A stretch of 64,000 nt of DNA. Origin: Clarkia xantiana subsp. parviflora (lineage: Eukaryota; Streptophyta; Magnoliopsida; Myrtales; Onagraceae). Of the stretch, positions 41,501-51,825 are shown piece by piece. Every line of letters starts with the position of its first letter. Positions within the stretch are counted from its first letter, which is position 1. A program made the position numbers and the translations under genes. Under the pieces are notes generated by a model. The model had not been told where the DNA came from and did not search any database. It was given only the letters and a program-made list of their open reading frames with translations. The DNA is taken from positions 4,942,763 through 5,006,762 of the forward strand of contig JAPTYO010000007.1 of the NCBI GenBank assembly GCA_036873135.1, in the 5' to 3' direction.

Positions 41501-42021
41501 GGAGTGATGTATTTATCGATCTTTGAATGCAGGTACGGAAAAGGAACCATTATGATGATGATGACTATAGGGGAGTCAAATCTGCACCTAATAATCTGCA
41601 CAAATCACATAAGAGGAAGAAGGACAAGGAAAAGGGCATGACAACCCCACAAAAATCAAAGCATAGAGGTGGCTGGATCACAGAGGATCCTGAAGAAGAC
41701 TCATTTAGGAAGTCCTATAAGAACCAGAGATCTCCTGCAACACCATCTTATAATGGCCATAGGGTTTCTAATAGTACTTCTCACCACCAATCTTATGATT
41801 ATGGTGGTGGTGGTCAGAGAAGTCATCGTGACGAAACATATAACCAACAACAGTACAGTGCTGAGCAAGGACATCGATCTCGATCTTCATTCAAGCAACA
41901 TTCTTCTCGGTATGGTGCTTCCCCATCACAGGGCTCAGCAAATGCTTCTGAGCCTAGATATTCTGCTTCAAGGTTTGGGAATTCTAGAAGTGAGTATTCG
42001 AGAAGAGACTACGGTTGGTAG
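38522..42021 (+). CDS. Multi-CCHC zinc-knuckle protein (nucleic-acid binding, AIR-like)
   Basis: Nine exons: 38522-38836, 39347-39466, 39583-39741, 40000-40161, 40282-40395, 40761-40856, 41043-41120, 41244-41414, 41533-42021, giving 567 aa. The N-terminus is acidic with a basic nuclear-type patch (RKKKKRKKSKVKR). Ten CCHC units follow: CYNCGEEGHAAVNC, CFVCGSLEHNVKQC, CYICKKGGHNAKNC, CLKCGQSGHDMFSC, a degenerate CYICGRVGHLCCVN lacking the last Cys, CYRCGQMGHTGMSC, CYRCGEEGHFSKEC, CFKCGGEGHFAREC, CYKCGGGGHFAREC and CYKCGGEGHFAREC. The tail is rich in Ser, Arg, Tyr and Gly. The closest known type is the Arabidopsis zinc-knuckle family At3g43590. A role in RNA surveillance like yeast Air1/2 is inference. 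The last two knuckles come from a recent duplication. Confidence 0.93.
41231..41414 (+). repeat. 93-bp tandem duplication creating an extra zinc knuckle
   Basis: The two copies have a 93-bp period; the word gatgaaccagc starts at 41244 and again at 41337. Each copy includes the preceding intron end (atctttgtatcag before the first, gtctttgcatcag before the second). The second intron end is now read as codons for VSLHQ. The two copies differ at only a few bases. Confidence 0.95.
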
Positions 42022-43641
42022 TTTAGAAGCTCTTTTGTTTTAAATGGTTTTTTTCAAGGAGGCTTCAAGAGCACGTTATTAGTTGAGAGTTCTGGAGATG
42101 GATCGCCTTCTTTTATGTAAGTATATATACGGGATCAAATTCCTTGCGCAATATGTGGTATTATTATTGCTGATGTTCTGGCTAATTTTCATTTGCAGAT
42201 TTGTAGCTGGATCTTGGGGGTAAATTAGATGACGTTGGCTGTAAGGTATTTATATATTCATCATCAAGTGTATACAATATGCTTACTAGCGGGTTGTACA
42301 TGTGAACGGTCTCAAGAACCGTTCTCACTGTTGATGTCTTTATTTAGTTTTAAATGTAAGCTTAGATTTCTGTCTTGTGCATTTTTCATTGCCAGAGAGT
42401 TTGTTCAAGTTGAGTCTCTTAGTTATTATTTCATTATTTGTAGACTTGTACGAGAAATTATTAGTTTCTTTCGTGGCAACGACAAGTTGGCAACTCTAGA
42501 CCAGTTACTATATTGGCTTCATAACCGAATCGAGCTCAGGAAATAAAAATATATTTCTAGTCATGATTTCACCTTTGCAAATTGTGATTATCGCTATATG
42601 AATAAATAAATATTCATATTTTCTTTAGGACTAACCCGGTTTTTAATGTATGGAGCTGGAGCAAGCATTTCAAAGACATTGATAAATTTAGAGATTCTTA
42701 ACTTCAGAAGGTACTAGGGAAAAAAAAAAAACCGAAGTTCAGAGCGTGAGAAACAAGGCAGCAAATCTAATATATTACAAAGCGGGACGAAAAGATGACA
42801 AAATAATTAATCCAACGGGCTTCATCCTTGTAGTCATTTATGAATTATAAAGAATAAATATTTATTATTTATTATAATAATGAGTTATAAAGTATATAAA
42901 AAATAAAAAGCTAATAATAATAACAATATTATTATTATTATTATTATTATTATAATAAATTATAAAGATAATATACAATATTTTATTTATTTAATAAATA
43001 ATAATAATATAACAACACTTTGTAATGTTTGACGTAATATCATATTATATCCGTTTTTAGATGTAATTTTACATTACGTTGAATGGAATGGAATTTGGAC
43101 GTAATTTTAAATTATAATGGATATTATATTACATTATAATGTATATTACATCGTTTGACAAACTAAACAATGTAATGTAGATGTAATGTAGAACGCAAGC
43201 CAAACGCAAGCCAAACAATGTAATATAAATGTAACGTGGGAGTAATGTACACCCATCCAAAGTCCAAACACCCCCTAACCTGAGTCCATTCCGCTACTTA
43301 ATCTTCCGTTCCATTACGGCATTTTTACCTCTTTTGACGGCATTTTACCTATTTGGACGGAATTTTGATTCTCTGCCATTGTTGTTTCAAGCTTTAGCTC
43401 ACACATAACGTGGGCTCCTTAGTCACGAATCCTGGTCTCATCCTCTTCCTTCGAGAGTCGTGATTTACTGACTAACCAAAACAACTAAAAAAGGCAGGCC
43501 TTTCCCTCCTCCTTCACCGAGTTGACCCATCCGTACCGCCCTCAAGAAATTCAAAAAGCCCTAGGCCCTAACCTTGATCACTCTTTGTTGGTCTCACTCT
43601 TTCTCGTTGAAGCTGCTCTCTGTTTTGGGTAACCGTCATAT
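42022..43641. other. Intergenic with MITE-like repeat words
   Basis: The 3' UTR of the zinc-knuckle gene probably extends past 42230, with a possible UTR intron at 42120-42200. An (ATT)n microsatellite lies at 42927-42952. At about 42990-43275 many tgtaatgt/acattaca words, ending in caaacacccc, look like a MITE. The rest is the TOUSLED promoter and leader. Confidence 0.5.
42990..43275. mobile_element. MITE-like element
   Basis: Repeated acattac/gtaatgt words in both orientations fill this stretch. The right edge, in reverse complement, reads agggggtgtttggactttgg, a terminus style frequent in plant MITEs. The left edge is uncertain. Confidence 0.4.
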
Positions 43642-43695
43642 ATGGCGAAGTCTCCGAAAGATCACCGCCATTGTACGGCTTGTTTTAGATCGTGA
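43642..43695 (+). promoter_or_regulatory. uORF in the TOUSLED leader
   Basis: A 17-codon upstream ORF (MAKSPKDHRHCTACFRS, then stop) lies 100 bp before the TOUSLED start. A donor-like GTGAGT at 43692 overlaps its end, so a leader intron to about 43760 could extend it to about 22 codons; in either case it stops before the main ATG. Confidence 0.45.
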
Positions 43696-43798
43696 GTCAA
43701 TTTAGGTCAGAACTCACTGCTTTCTTGGATGACAGCATTGTTTCCGTACAATTTAGTCAGGTTCAGTGAGGCTAAATTCTGATTTTATATCGGCGTCA

Positions 43799-46700
43799 AT
43801 GTCTGACGATATGCTGCTGCACCTCTCCTCAAATTCCTCGAACCAGTCTGATCAGTCTTTACCGACCAAAATCGCAAAGCTTGAAGCCCGGTTGGTAGGG
43901 AAAGCCTCCTCGGCTTCTTCTACACTGTCCCAACAGCAGCAGCAACAACAACCAACTTGGCCATCCATTTCATCTGCTTCCAAATTTGCAACTGATAATT
44001 TGACTGAGCAGTCGAGTTCTAGCGATTCTGATGATGATGTGAGTTCCGTACTGATCCAAGTGTTACACTTTCTGCATTTATAAGCTTGTTTTGAAATGCT
44101 GTAATTGATTGTAGTTGAAGCTGATATTAATGCATTTGGTTAATGGTTATGTCATTTACCATCTTGGTTGGGTATTGTATTAGTGGATATTGGAAAATTA
44201 TCATACGAGGGTTGACATGGCTTTGATCAACGTTGTGGTTAGTACACACTGCACATCCCGAAATTTGCTTAGACTGTTAGAGATTGTTCTTTGTGATGAA
44301 TTTAACATCTGAATTGTTCACGTTGATTGAGTGGAGTTTGAAAATTACAAATTAATGCGTTGCCTAACATTGTTTTAGTCATTACCTTATATAAGAGAAC
44401 CAGTTGAAGATGTTCTTGATCACGATGCCATTTTAATCTTGCTGTGGTATCAGCCATGATGCTAAATTTGTTTGTTCCATATATTTGTTTCCCAGATGTA
44501 CATATTTTAAACAGTTTTTCCATCTCTTTTCAGGGTGGATCTGAATTTCTTATTCTAGCAAACACCCAAAAGCGCCAGAAAATTCATGACAATAATGAGC
44601 CCACCCCTTTTCAACAACCAGAGGTACTAACCTATTCATTATACTGCTTTGCTTTTCAAGACGTTAATATTGCGAAGTATATGGTCCATGTTCGTTCTTT
44701 CATTTGCTTCTCTTTCATACTTGGAGTTCTTGCCTTCTAAATAATCTCTGTTGTTAGTTCCTTGTGGTTTCATGGTTTTATTTAAAGTATATCCTGCGTA
44801 TGTTCACTATCTAGCTTACCTTCAACAGATGCTTGGCTGCAATTGAGTTCTTCAGTTCCTTCAATAAATAAATTTTTGCTAATAGCTCAAAGACAAAAAC
44901 ACAGGTGGTCTGTGATGCTCCGCAGAAAATGGTGGAGACAAGGACCAGAGTGGATGTACCTAAGAAGAAAAATGGTCGTGGGAGGCCTTCATCTGCTACA
45001 GGAAGGGGACGCGGGTCTAGAGCTAATGATCAGTCAAGATCTCAAACTTCTTCATTAGCTGTAGCTCTTTCAAATGGTTATCTAGAGGAATCTTTGCATA
45101 AGGTTGATTTCTTTTATGCACTGACACTTATAGGTTTTTCCTTAGTATTCTTTTGGGCTCCAGGGGCATTGGATCATTTTAATTTCCTACAATTCGTTGA
45201 TTATCCTTCATTGTTTTGTTCTCAAATTCTACAGGACGGTCGGTCCAAAGAACACATGCGGAAGGATGACCAATCTTTATTAGAGGTATATCGAGTTTTA
45301 CAGTCATACATGCATTCTGTTTGGTTGATTCAAACAGTTGTATGTTTCAGAATAGGTGTATGATTCTTTATAGCAATTCAATGGCATGTATACTATGATT
45401 CTAATGATGATATCTAACATTATAAAGGAAAACTGTAACGTAGTAACGCCACTACATATAACTATTTGTCGAAAATTCGAAATAAGCTAGTTCCTAACTA
45501 GTTTCTACCTCAACATGCTCCGACATGGTCAAGAAGCGTTGTCTCCCTTGTGGGCAGATCTCAGAGTTAGAGGTCTTGAGCAATGTGTCGGAAGCCGATC
45601 TACAGTGCTATGTTTTGGTTGGAATTTGTATGTCCGATTATATGGTAATTACGGTGGATCTCAGAGATATGAGTTGGGCTTCTGCTAATGGTTTTATTAT
45701 TTTTCTTTTTAAATTTAACAATTAGAGTTATGTTTTGGTTGCCTTTGTTTATGCTCTGCCGAAGGGTCAGGCGGAGGAACTTCGGCTTTAGATTGATGAA
45801 TTTAGAGATAGGTTTGTGTGAAACAAATAAGTAAATTAGCTGTTTGCAATAAATTAATTGGTATTTAAAAAATTATATCAAACTTATAATCTAGGATGTT
45901 CTTTAATTGATATTGTTCATATATTCCATTAAAATAAATGATAATTCAAAGTACTACCATAAATGACATAGTGATGTAATCTGTTTCACATAATTTGTGC
46001 TTGTTTGGAAAAAAAAACAGATGCGGTTGTCGCACTTGTGGTGCGTTGCCTAAAAGTTGCGACTGCGCAATTCCTTATGCGACTGCGATCTAATCCTTGA
46101 TACCAAGAACTGTATCTTTGCTGCATTTTTTTGTATTGCTGCTACATAGAATTCTATATTGTCTAGTGTTAAATGGCCTCAGATGGGAATGGAGGATCAT
46201 CAGATCTACACCCAAATAAGTATAGGAAAATGGTTGTGATTTCTGAAAATTGATGGTGCATTGCTTATAATTTATTTCCAGAATTTCTGCATACCTTCCA
46301 ACTTATGGAAATCATTTTGCAAATTCTGCTGCAGGAGGAAGTTGTATCTTTGCGATCAAAAGTGTCTACACTTGAAGAGGAGTTGCGTAAATCACGTCAG
46401 GAAACCTCTGAATATCAGAACCTCTGTCGACAGCTAGAAAAGGTTAAGAAAATGAGTGTGCCAAAAATTTATCTCGTGCATTTTTTAGTTCAAGACATCG
46501 TGTGTATCGTCATCACTCCCTTTTAAATTGTCGCAGGAACTGAAGGATTTTAAAGATTATGACCAACAGATGAAACCAAAGGTGACAATCTTCAAGATGA
46601 AGTGGTTCATTCTAACCAGTGCTAGTGATGTCTCCGTATTGCTTTTGACTTTGTTTTGCTCACTTATAACTACAGAATCATGTTACATGACGAAAATGAT

Positions 46701-49700
46701 TGGAAATGTGAAAATCACTTGTTTTTTTGGAGCTTGTAACAAGATATTTGTTTTTGGGCTAATGCAAGTAATGATCTAATATGGGTGTTGAGCGCCGCTG
46801 TTTCATGTTCTGTTTTATTCTCCTGTATCTGCAACTTCAATTTACTCATTGACTGCTTAGTGTCTCTTTTTTGTAGAGGACTAAAATTATATCGGATCTG
46901 CTGATATCTGTTTCAAAAGCTGAAAGACTGGAAGCAAGGATGAAAGTGAGACAGGATTCTTTGAGGCTTGGGAATGTTGGGATACTCAGGTATTTTATTG
47001 AAATTTTTGGCAAACAATTTATTGAGCATCCTCCAGAGTAGTAATTTTGGTGGAGTCTCTGGAGAAAGCCGAAAACCACTTTTGACTTGTTTATTTTGGC
47101 ATGAACTTATCGGGGTATCATTTGAATAATGCAGAGCTGGTACTGTCATATCAGAAACATGGGAGGATGGGCAAGCGTTGAAAGATTTGAATGCTCAACT
47201 TGTGCGTAACTTCCATAATCCATTTTATATGAGTTTTCTATGACAATATGGTGTACTTCCTTAGCTTCAGTTGTTCTGGTGTTGGAAATTTCTTCATCGT
47301 GCCTTTGTTTACGCTTTTTTGTTGCATCAGCTGCTAAAGTAGTTTTTGTCTTTTGCTAGAAACAACTACTAGAAACTAGAGAAGCTGTTGAACGGCAAAG
47401 GAAGTCCTTGAAGAAAAGGCAAGCTGGTAATATTTCCTTCACGTTATTTTGTACTTATCTTCCATTTCTCATCCTTGGTATATTTAGGAGCCATGACTTC
47501 TACATATTCTAGAAATCGTATCTTAAGTCAAGTATTTTCGTTGCAAGCTGATCAATGACACATGTACAATTTTTTTTTCTCCATAGGAGCTATATCACTA
47601 TCTGATCTTCATCCTTTTATTTTACTTTGGATGGATAAATGTCATTTCAGCTATTGGGGTTCTACTTCTGATGGTGTTAAATGTACTATAGGTTCTTCAT
47701 TCTTGCAAAAACTGGAAGTTTTGTGATATTTTGTGATATTTTCTGTCCAACTTGTGTATGAAACTGGTTCAAAGGCTCCATTTTTAGATTTGTCATTAAG
47801 TGTGGTTTTACTCTAGACTTCATAGGGGCTATTTTAATTTTGTAATGCATTTAGTCTAGGTAATAAATTAGGTAAAAAAGGCACTGATGTTCTTGTGTTT
47901 TATTTCTTGAAGATAAGGGTGATGTGTCTGAGGCTGAAAATGGATTTACAGAAGATGATTCTCTTATCCAGGATGAGATTTATAAATCTCGTGTAGCTTC
48001 CATTAAACGTGTGAGTATTCTACAGTTTCTTAAATAAAAAAAATTCTCTATATTTTAAGCAATAAATTAAACAAAACAATAAGTATAAATACAGATAATT
48101 ATTACACGATATCTCTGATGAATGGTGGACTCTGTCCAGGAGGAGGAAGTGATTCTGAGAGAGAGAGATCGATACGAGTTTGAGAAAGGAAGGCTTATCC
48201 GAGAGATGAAACGCATCAGAGATGAGGACGGATCTCGTTTTAACAACTTCCAGATTCTCAATAATCGATATGCTCTTCTTAATCTTCTTGGAAAAGGTGG
48301 TTTTAGTGAGGTTTACAAGGTTAGATCAACCACCCTTATCGGATTACTCCGTTTCCGTCTAAAAGTTGTAAAAATAGTACCTTTATACAGTAATCTGAAG
48401 CAAGAAACTACTGGCAGGCTTATGACTTGGTAGATCATAGATATGTTGCATGCAAGCTGCATGGACTGCATGCTCAGTGGAGCGAAGAAAAGAAGCAGAG
48501 TTACATAAGGCATGCTCTTCGTGAATACAACATCCACAAAACTTTGGTGCACCGTCATATCGTTCGCCTTTGGGACACTTTTGAGATCGACTCGAATACA
48601 TTCTGTACTGTACTAGAGTACTGTAGTGGTAAAATATAGAATGTTGCTTACTTTTTTTTATGCATTTCATATAGTAATTGCAACCTCTCCTTTTTTCCCC
48701 CTACTTAGCCAAATAAAAAATCAACTGAATTTTCTGGTGTTTGGTTTCATCCAGGTAAAGATCTCGATGCTGTTCTTAAGGCGAACCCAGTGTTGCCTGA
48801 GAAGGAAGCTAGAATCATTATTGTTCAGATATTTCAAGGGCTTGTGTACTTGAACAGAAGATCGCAAAAGATCATCCATTATGATCTGAAGCCTGGAAAT
48901 GTTCTGTTTGATGAGTTTGGGGTGGCAAAAGTCACCGATTTCGGTCTCAGTAAGATCGTTGAAGAAGATGTTGGGTCCCGAGGCATGGAACTTACATCTC
49001 AAGGAGCTGGAACATATTGGTAAGATAACTCTTTCACCTACTAGGTCTCGATTATTCGAACTTGCATCCTACCTGTTCTGTCTCAAATGACTTAGTCAAT
49101 TTCATGCCTGGGATTTTACTTTTTGGACTCTGTTTCTTGAGTTTAGAATGAGGTAGTAGAATCTCATTCATCGATCAAGCCCAGAATTGCATCTTGGCTG
49201 TGGAATAAACTAAGTTCATCCGAAATCAGCCAACTTTTATTTTAGATGCAGTTTCTCTGAAGTTGTTCTCCATTAGACTTTTAGGTTGACAATGCAATGT
49301 GCTTTTAGGTATTTACCTCCAGAGTGCTTTGAGCTCAGCAAGATCCCTCTCATATCATCAAAGGTTAGTCAGCTCCTAGATGATTTTTCTGTTCATCGCT
49401 GCTAGAATTGTGCAACCACCCATAGGGAGGCAACCTTAGCCAGTGATTTACTGTCGTTTAAGATTCTTCGAAGGTCTGTGGTGATTCTATCACTATCATC
49501 TTAAGATTAACTCTCTTGAGAAATGCAAACTAGGTTGATGTATGGTCAGCTGGTGTTTTGTTTTACCAAATGCTATTTGGGAGGCGTCCATTCGGACATG
49601 ACCAGAGTCAAGAGAGGATTCTACGAGAGGACACAATCATTAATGCCCGTAAAGTCGATTTCCCTTCAAGACCCGCTGTCTCAATCGAGGCAAAGGTGAC

Positions 49701-49885
49701 TCTTTTGATTCCATGTACCATTCTAAAAAGTTCTTGCTATTGCATTATTATGTTTATGAAACGGACATATTTTGTTTCTATTTTGTTAGGAACTTATACG
49801 TAGATGCCTTAGTTACGACCAAGCAGATAGACCGGATGTATTAACCGTTGCTCAAGATCCTTACCTCACCTACACAAAGAGATGA
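43799..49885 (+). CDS. TSL: TOUSLED-like Ser/Thr protein kinase
   Basis: Nuclear kinase for chromatin assembly, genome stability and flower/leaf development. Sixteen exons: 43799-44038, 44534-44623, 44905-45102, 45235-45285, 46335-46442, 46537-46581, 46877-46989, 47135-47201, 47360-47426, 47913-48010, 48140-48319, 48418-48628, 48755-49019, 49309-49363, 49534-49695, 49790-49885. They join to 681 aa (Arabidopsis TSL 688). Order: Ser/Gln-rich N-terminus with QQQQQQQ; basic nuclear-type patch ([18 protein letters not shown]); coiled coils at about 150-300; kinase domain from about 400 with GKGGFSEVY, the VACK lysine near 432, HYDLKPGN (Tyr in place of Arg in HRD, normal for this family) and DFGLSK; ends DPYLTYTKR. 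The start matches the conserved MSDDM opening. Intron 4 is long (45286-46334). Confidence 0.97.
45286..46334. other. Long TOUSLED intron 4
   Basis: A 1,049-bp intron. Part of it (about 45500-45800) is GC-richer and has a 66-codon ORF at 45525-45725 that I do not recognise. It may be an old insertion. Confidence 0.5.
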
Positions 49886-50644
49886 TAGGAAAGAAGCCAA
49901 ACCCGCCTCAATAGGATATGGAGCATTTTTGGGTAGATGAGATACATAAGAAGAAGAATGTTGTTTTGGATTGTTGTATAGTGAGTGTGTTTGTAAAGCA
50001 ATTTATGTGCTGATGCTCCTCCAAAAAATCACAGGAGATTCTTGTTATGTTGTTTTTGGCTGGTTGTAACTACATCTCTCCCTGTCTGTTGCAAAAAAGC
50101 AAGTTCATTCTCTTGGAATGGAACAGCTTCTTGCCTGGCCACACAATCAAATGCCATATATTTTTGGTAAAGAACTCAACTGGGTTGGGACTTGTTAGTA
50201 GTACATCAACAACTCAATTGGGCGCAATCAAAATATCCTCATTTGAATGAATTACTTGGTTTTATTTCGTGCGTTAAGAACTTAAAAGAGTTTAAAGTGT
50301 TCATTTTTTTTTGTGATTCCATGTTATTACTTGGTTTTATTTCATGGTTACTGGGATGCATGGTCAATTAAGGTCATGAAATGGAGCAAAGCATTACGTG
50401 AAGTACTTGAACAGCCGAAAGAAAGGCCTTAAAGAAAACGATGCCACCTCCTCAATTCATGCTATATATGTTACGGTCACAAATAGGATATGACAATTAG
50501 AAATCTAACTTTCTAGTTTCGTTTTATTCAATAATCTGTTCATTAAATCGAAGTAGACCAATATAATATAAAAAGATAAAATATTCTAATAGATAAAATA
50601 ACAATAAAAAATAAAATACTTGATTAAATGCTAATAATATATTT
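49886..50644. other. TOUSLED 3' region
   Basis: The first 200-400 bases are probably the TOUSLED 3' UTR. The rest is AT-rich without a gene. Confidence 0.55.
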
Positions 50645-51338
50645 TAGGGAATAGAACTTAAAATCTGTCCCAATTTTGACCTGATTGTTAGTTTGGTGTC
50701 TCAATTTCAAATTGCTGATATTTGGTGTCCCAATTTTCAATTTTGTGCCTATTTGGTTTTTCATTAGTTTTTGGGTTAATTTTAACAGATTGAGTTGAAA
50801 TGATTATTTTACCCTTTTCTTTTTTTTGAAAGCCTCAATTCCGGCCACCCACCTCCAACCACCCACCTCCAATCGGCCAGAATTGGTCGGGAATCGGCCA
50901 AAATCTGCTGGAATCGGCCGGAACCCTAAGTCCTAAATCGGTGCTCCTTAACCCTAATTCGGCCGAAATAGGCCGTAATCGGCCGGAATTAGGATGGGTT
51001 TGGCCTTAATCGGCCGGAATTGAGGTGGGTATGGCCGGAATTGAGGTGGGTATGGCCGTAATCGGCCGGAATCGGGGTGGGTTGGCCGTAATCAGCCGGA
51101 ATCGGGATGAGTTTGGCCGTAGTCGGCCGGAATCGGGGTGGGTTTGGCCGGAATCGGCCGGAACCCTAATTCTGGTTAGGGGTATTTTTGGAAATTTGAA
51201 AATTAACCACTCACGTGATCAGATTCTGTTCAACTTTACCCCAAAATTTAATGGAGACACCAAATAGCAACACATGAAAATTAGGATATTGAATTTCAAC
51301 ATCAAATACCAAACTGACATATGAGTTTATATTCCCTA
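50645..51338. mobile_element. 694-bp non-autonomous TIR element with GGCCGGAATCGG minisatellite core
   Basis: The left end is tagggaatagaacttaaa and the right end, in reverse complement, is tagggaatataaactcata. Inverted similarity continues inward through agtttggt and tatttggtgtc. The core (about 50860-51180) is a degenerate tandem array of ggccggaatcgg/ggtgggtatggcc units. No transposase. The target-site duplication is unclear. Confidence 0.7.
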
Positions 51339-51343
51339 TATCT

Positions 51344-51606
51344 TACTATGACACTGACAGAGTAACTGCACAGTTTGAGAAGGGTATACTATTGGTTAAG
51401 CTTCCAAAAGTAATTGTACCTGATCAACCGCCACGTCTGGAAGAGGCAGAGAAGCCAACACCAGATATCTACAAGCAGATTATGTCCCCAAGCTGAAGAA
51501 CAACTTGGCCATGGCTCTTCTTTTGGTCCTAGTGCTGATTCTATATGCTAATAATGCAATAACTTCTACAAGCAAGTCACAAACTGAGCTCTTTCAGGAT
51601 CTATGA
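51344..51606 (+). pseudogene. HSP20/RTM2-like C-terminal fragment, frameshifted
   Basis: The text DRVTAQFEKGILLVKLPK matches the end of an alpha-crystallin (HSP20) domain. It is followed by a linker (PRLEEAEKPTPDIYKQ) and a stop at 51494-51496. One frame over, directly after, lies a membrane-type segment (NNLAMALLLVLVLILYANNA) ending at 51606. An HSP20 domain plus a C-terminal membrane anchor is the RTM2-like small-HSP layout. The N-terminal part is absent and the TIR element at 50645-51338 sits directly upstream, so this is most likely a broken remnant. Confidence 0.6.
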
Positions 51607-51825
51607 GCTTGTTTGTAACTTGAAACAAATGTAAAGAATCAAATTTTATTATATATATCTTCTGCAAGGCAATTGGCATTTACCGTTTGTTAACTTAAAT
51701 GTGACTGCACTTATTCCATATAATAAGCAGTAAAAGGTTCTTACTACCAAGTAAATGTACTTTGCATAACTTTGTGTAGTCATGACATTATACAAGAACA
51801 ATCTTGACCCCGAAGCCGAACATTT

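Noticed and set aside
41068..41601. 177-codon minus-strand ORF opposite the zinc-knuckle exons
   Set aside because: It mirrors the repetitive CCHC codons of the real plus-strand gene and runs through its introns, so it is a shadow ORF.
49021..49308. ORF continuing past TOUSLED exon 13 (48899-49090)
   Set aside because: It is frame-shifted intron read-through. Splicing tg|gtaaga to tttag|gtattt restores the conserved [10 protein letters not shown].
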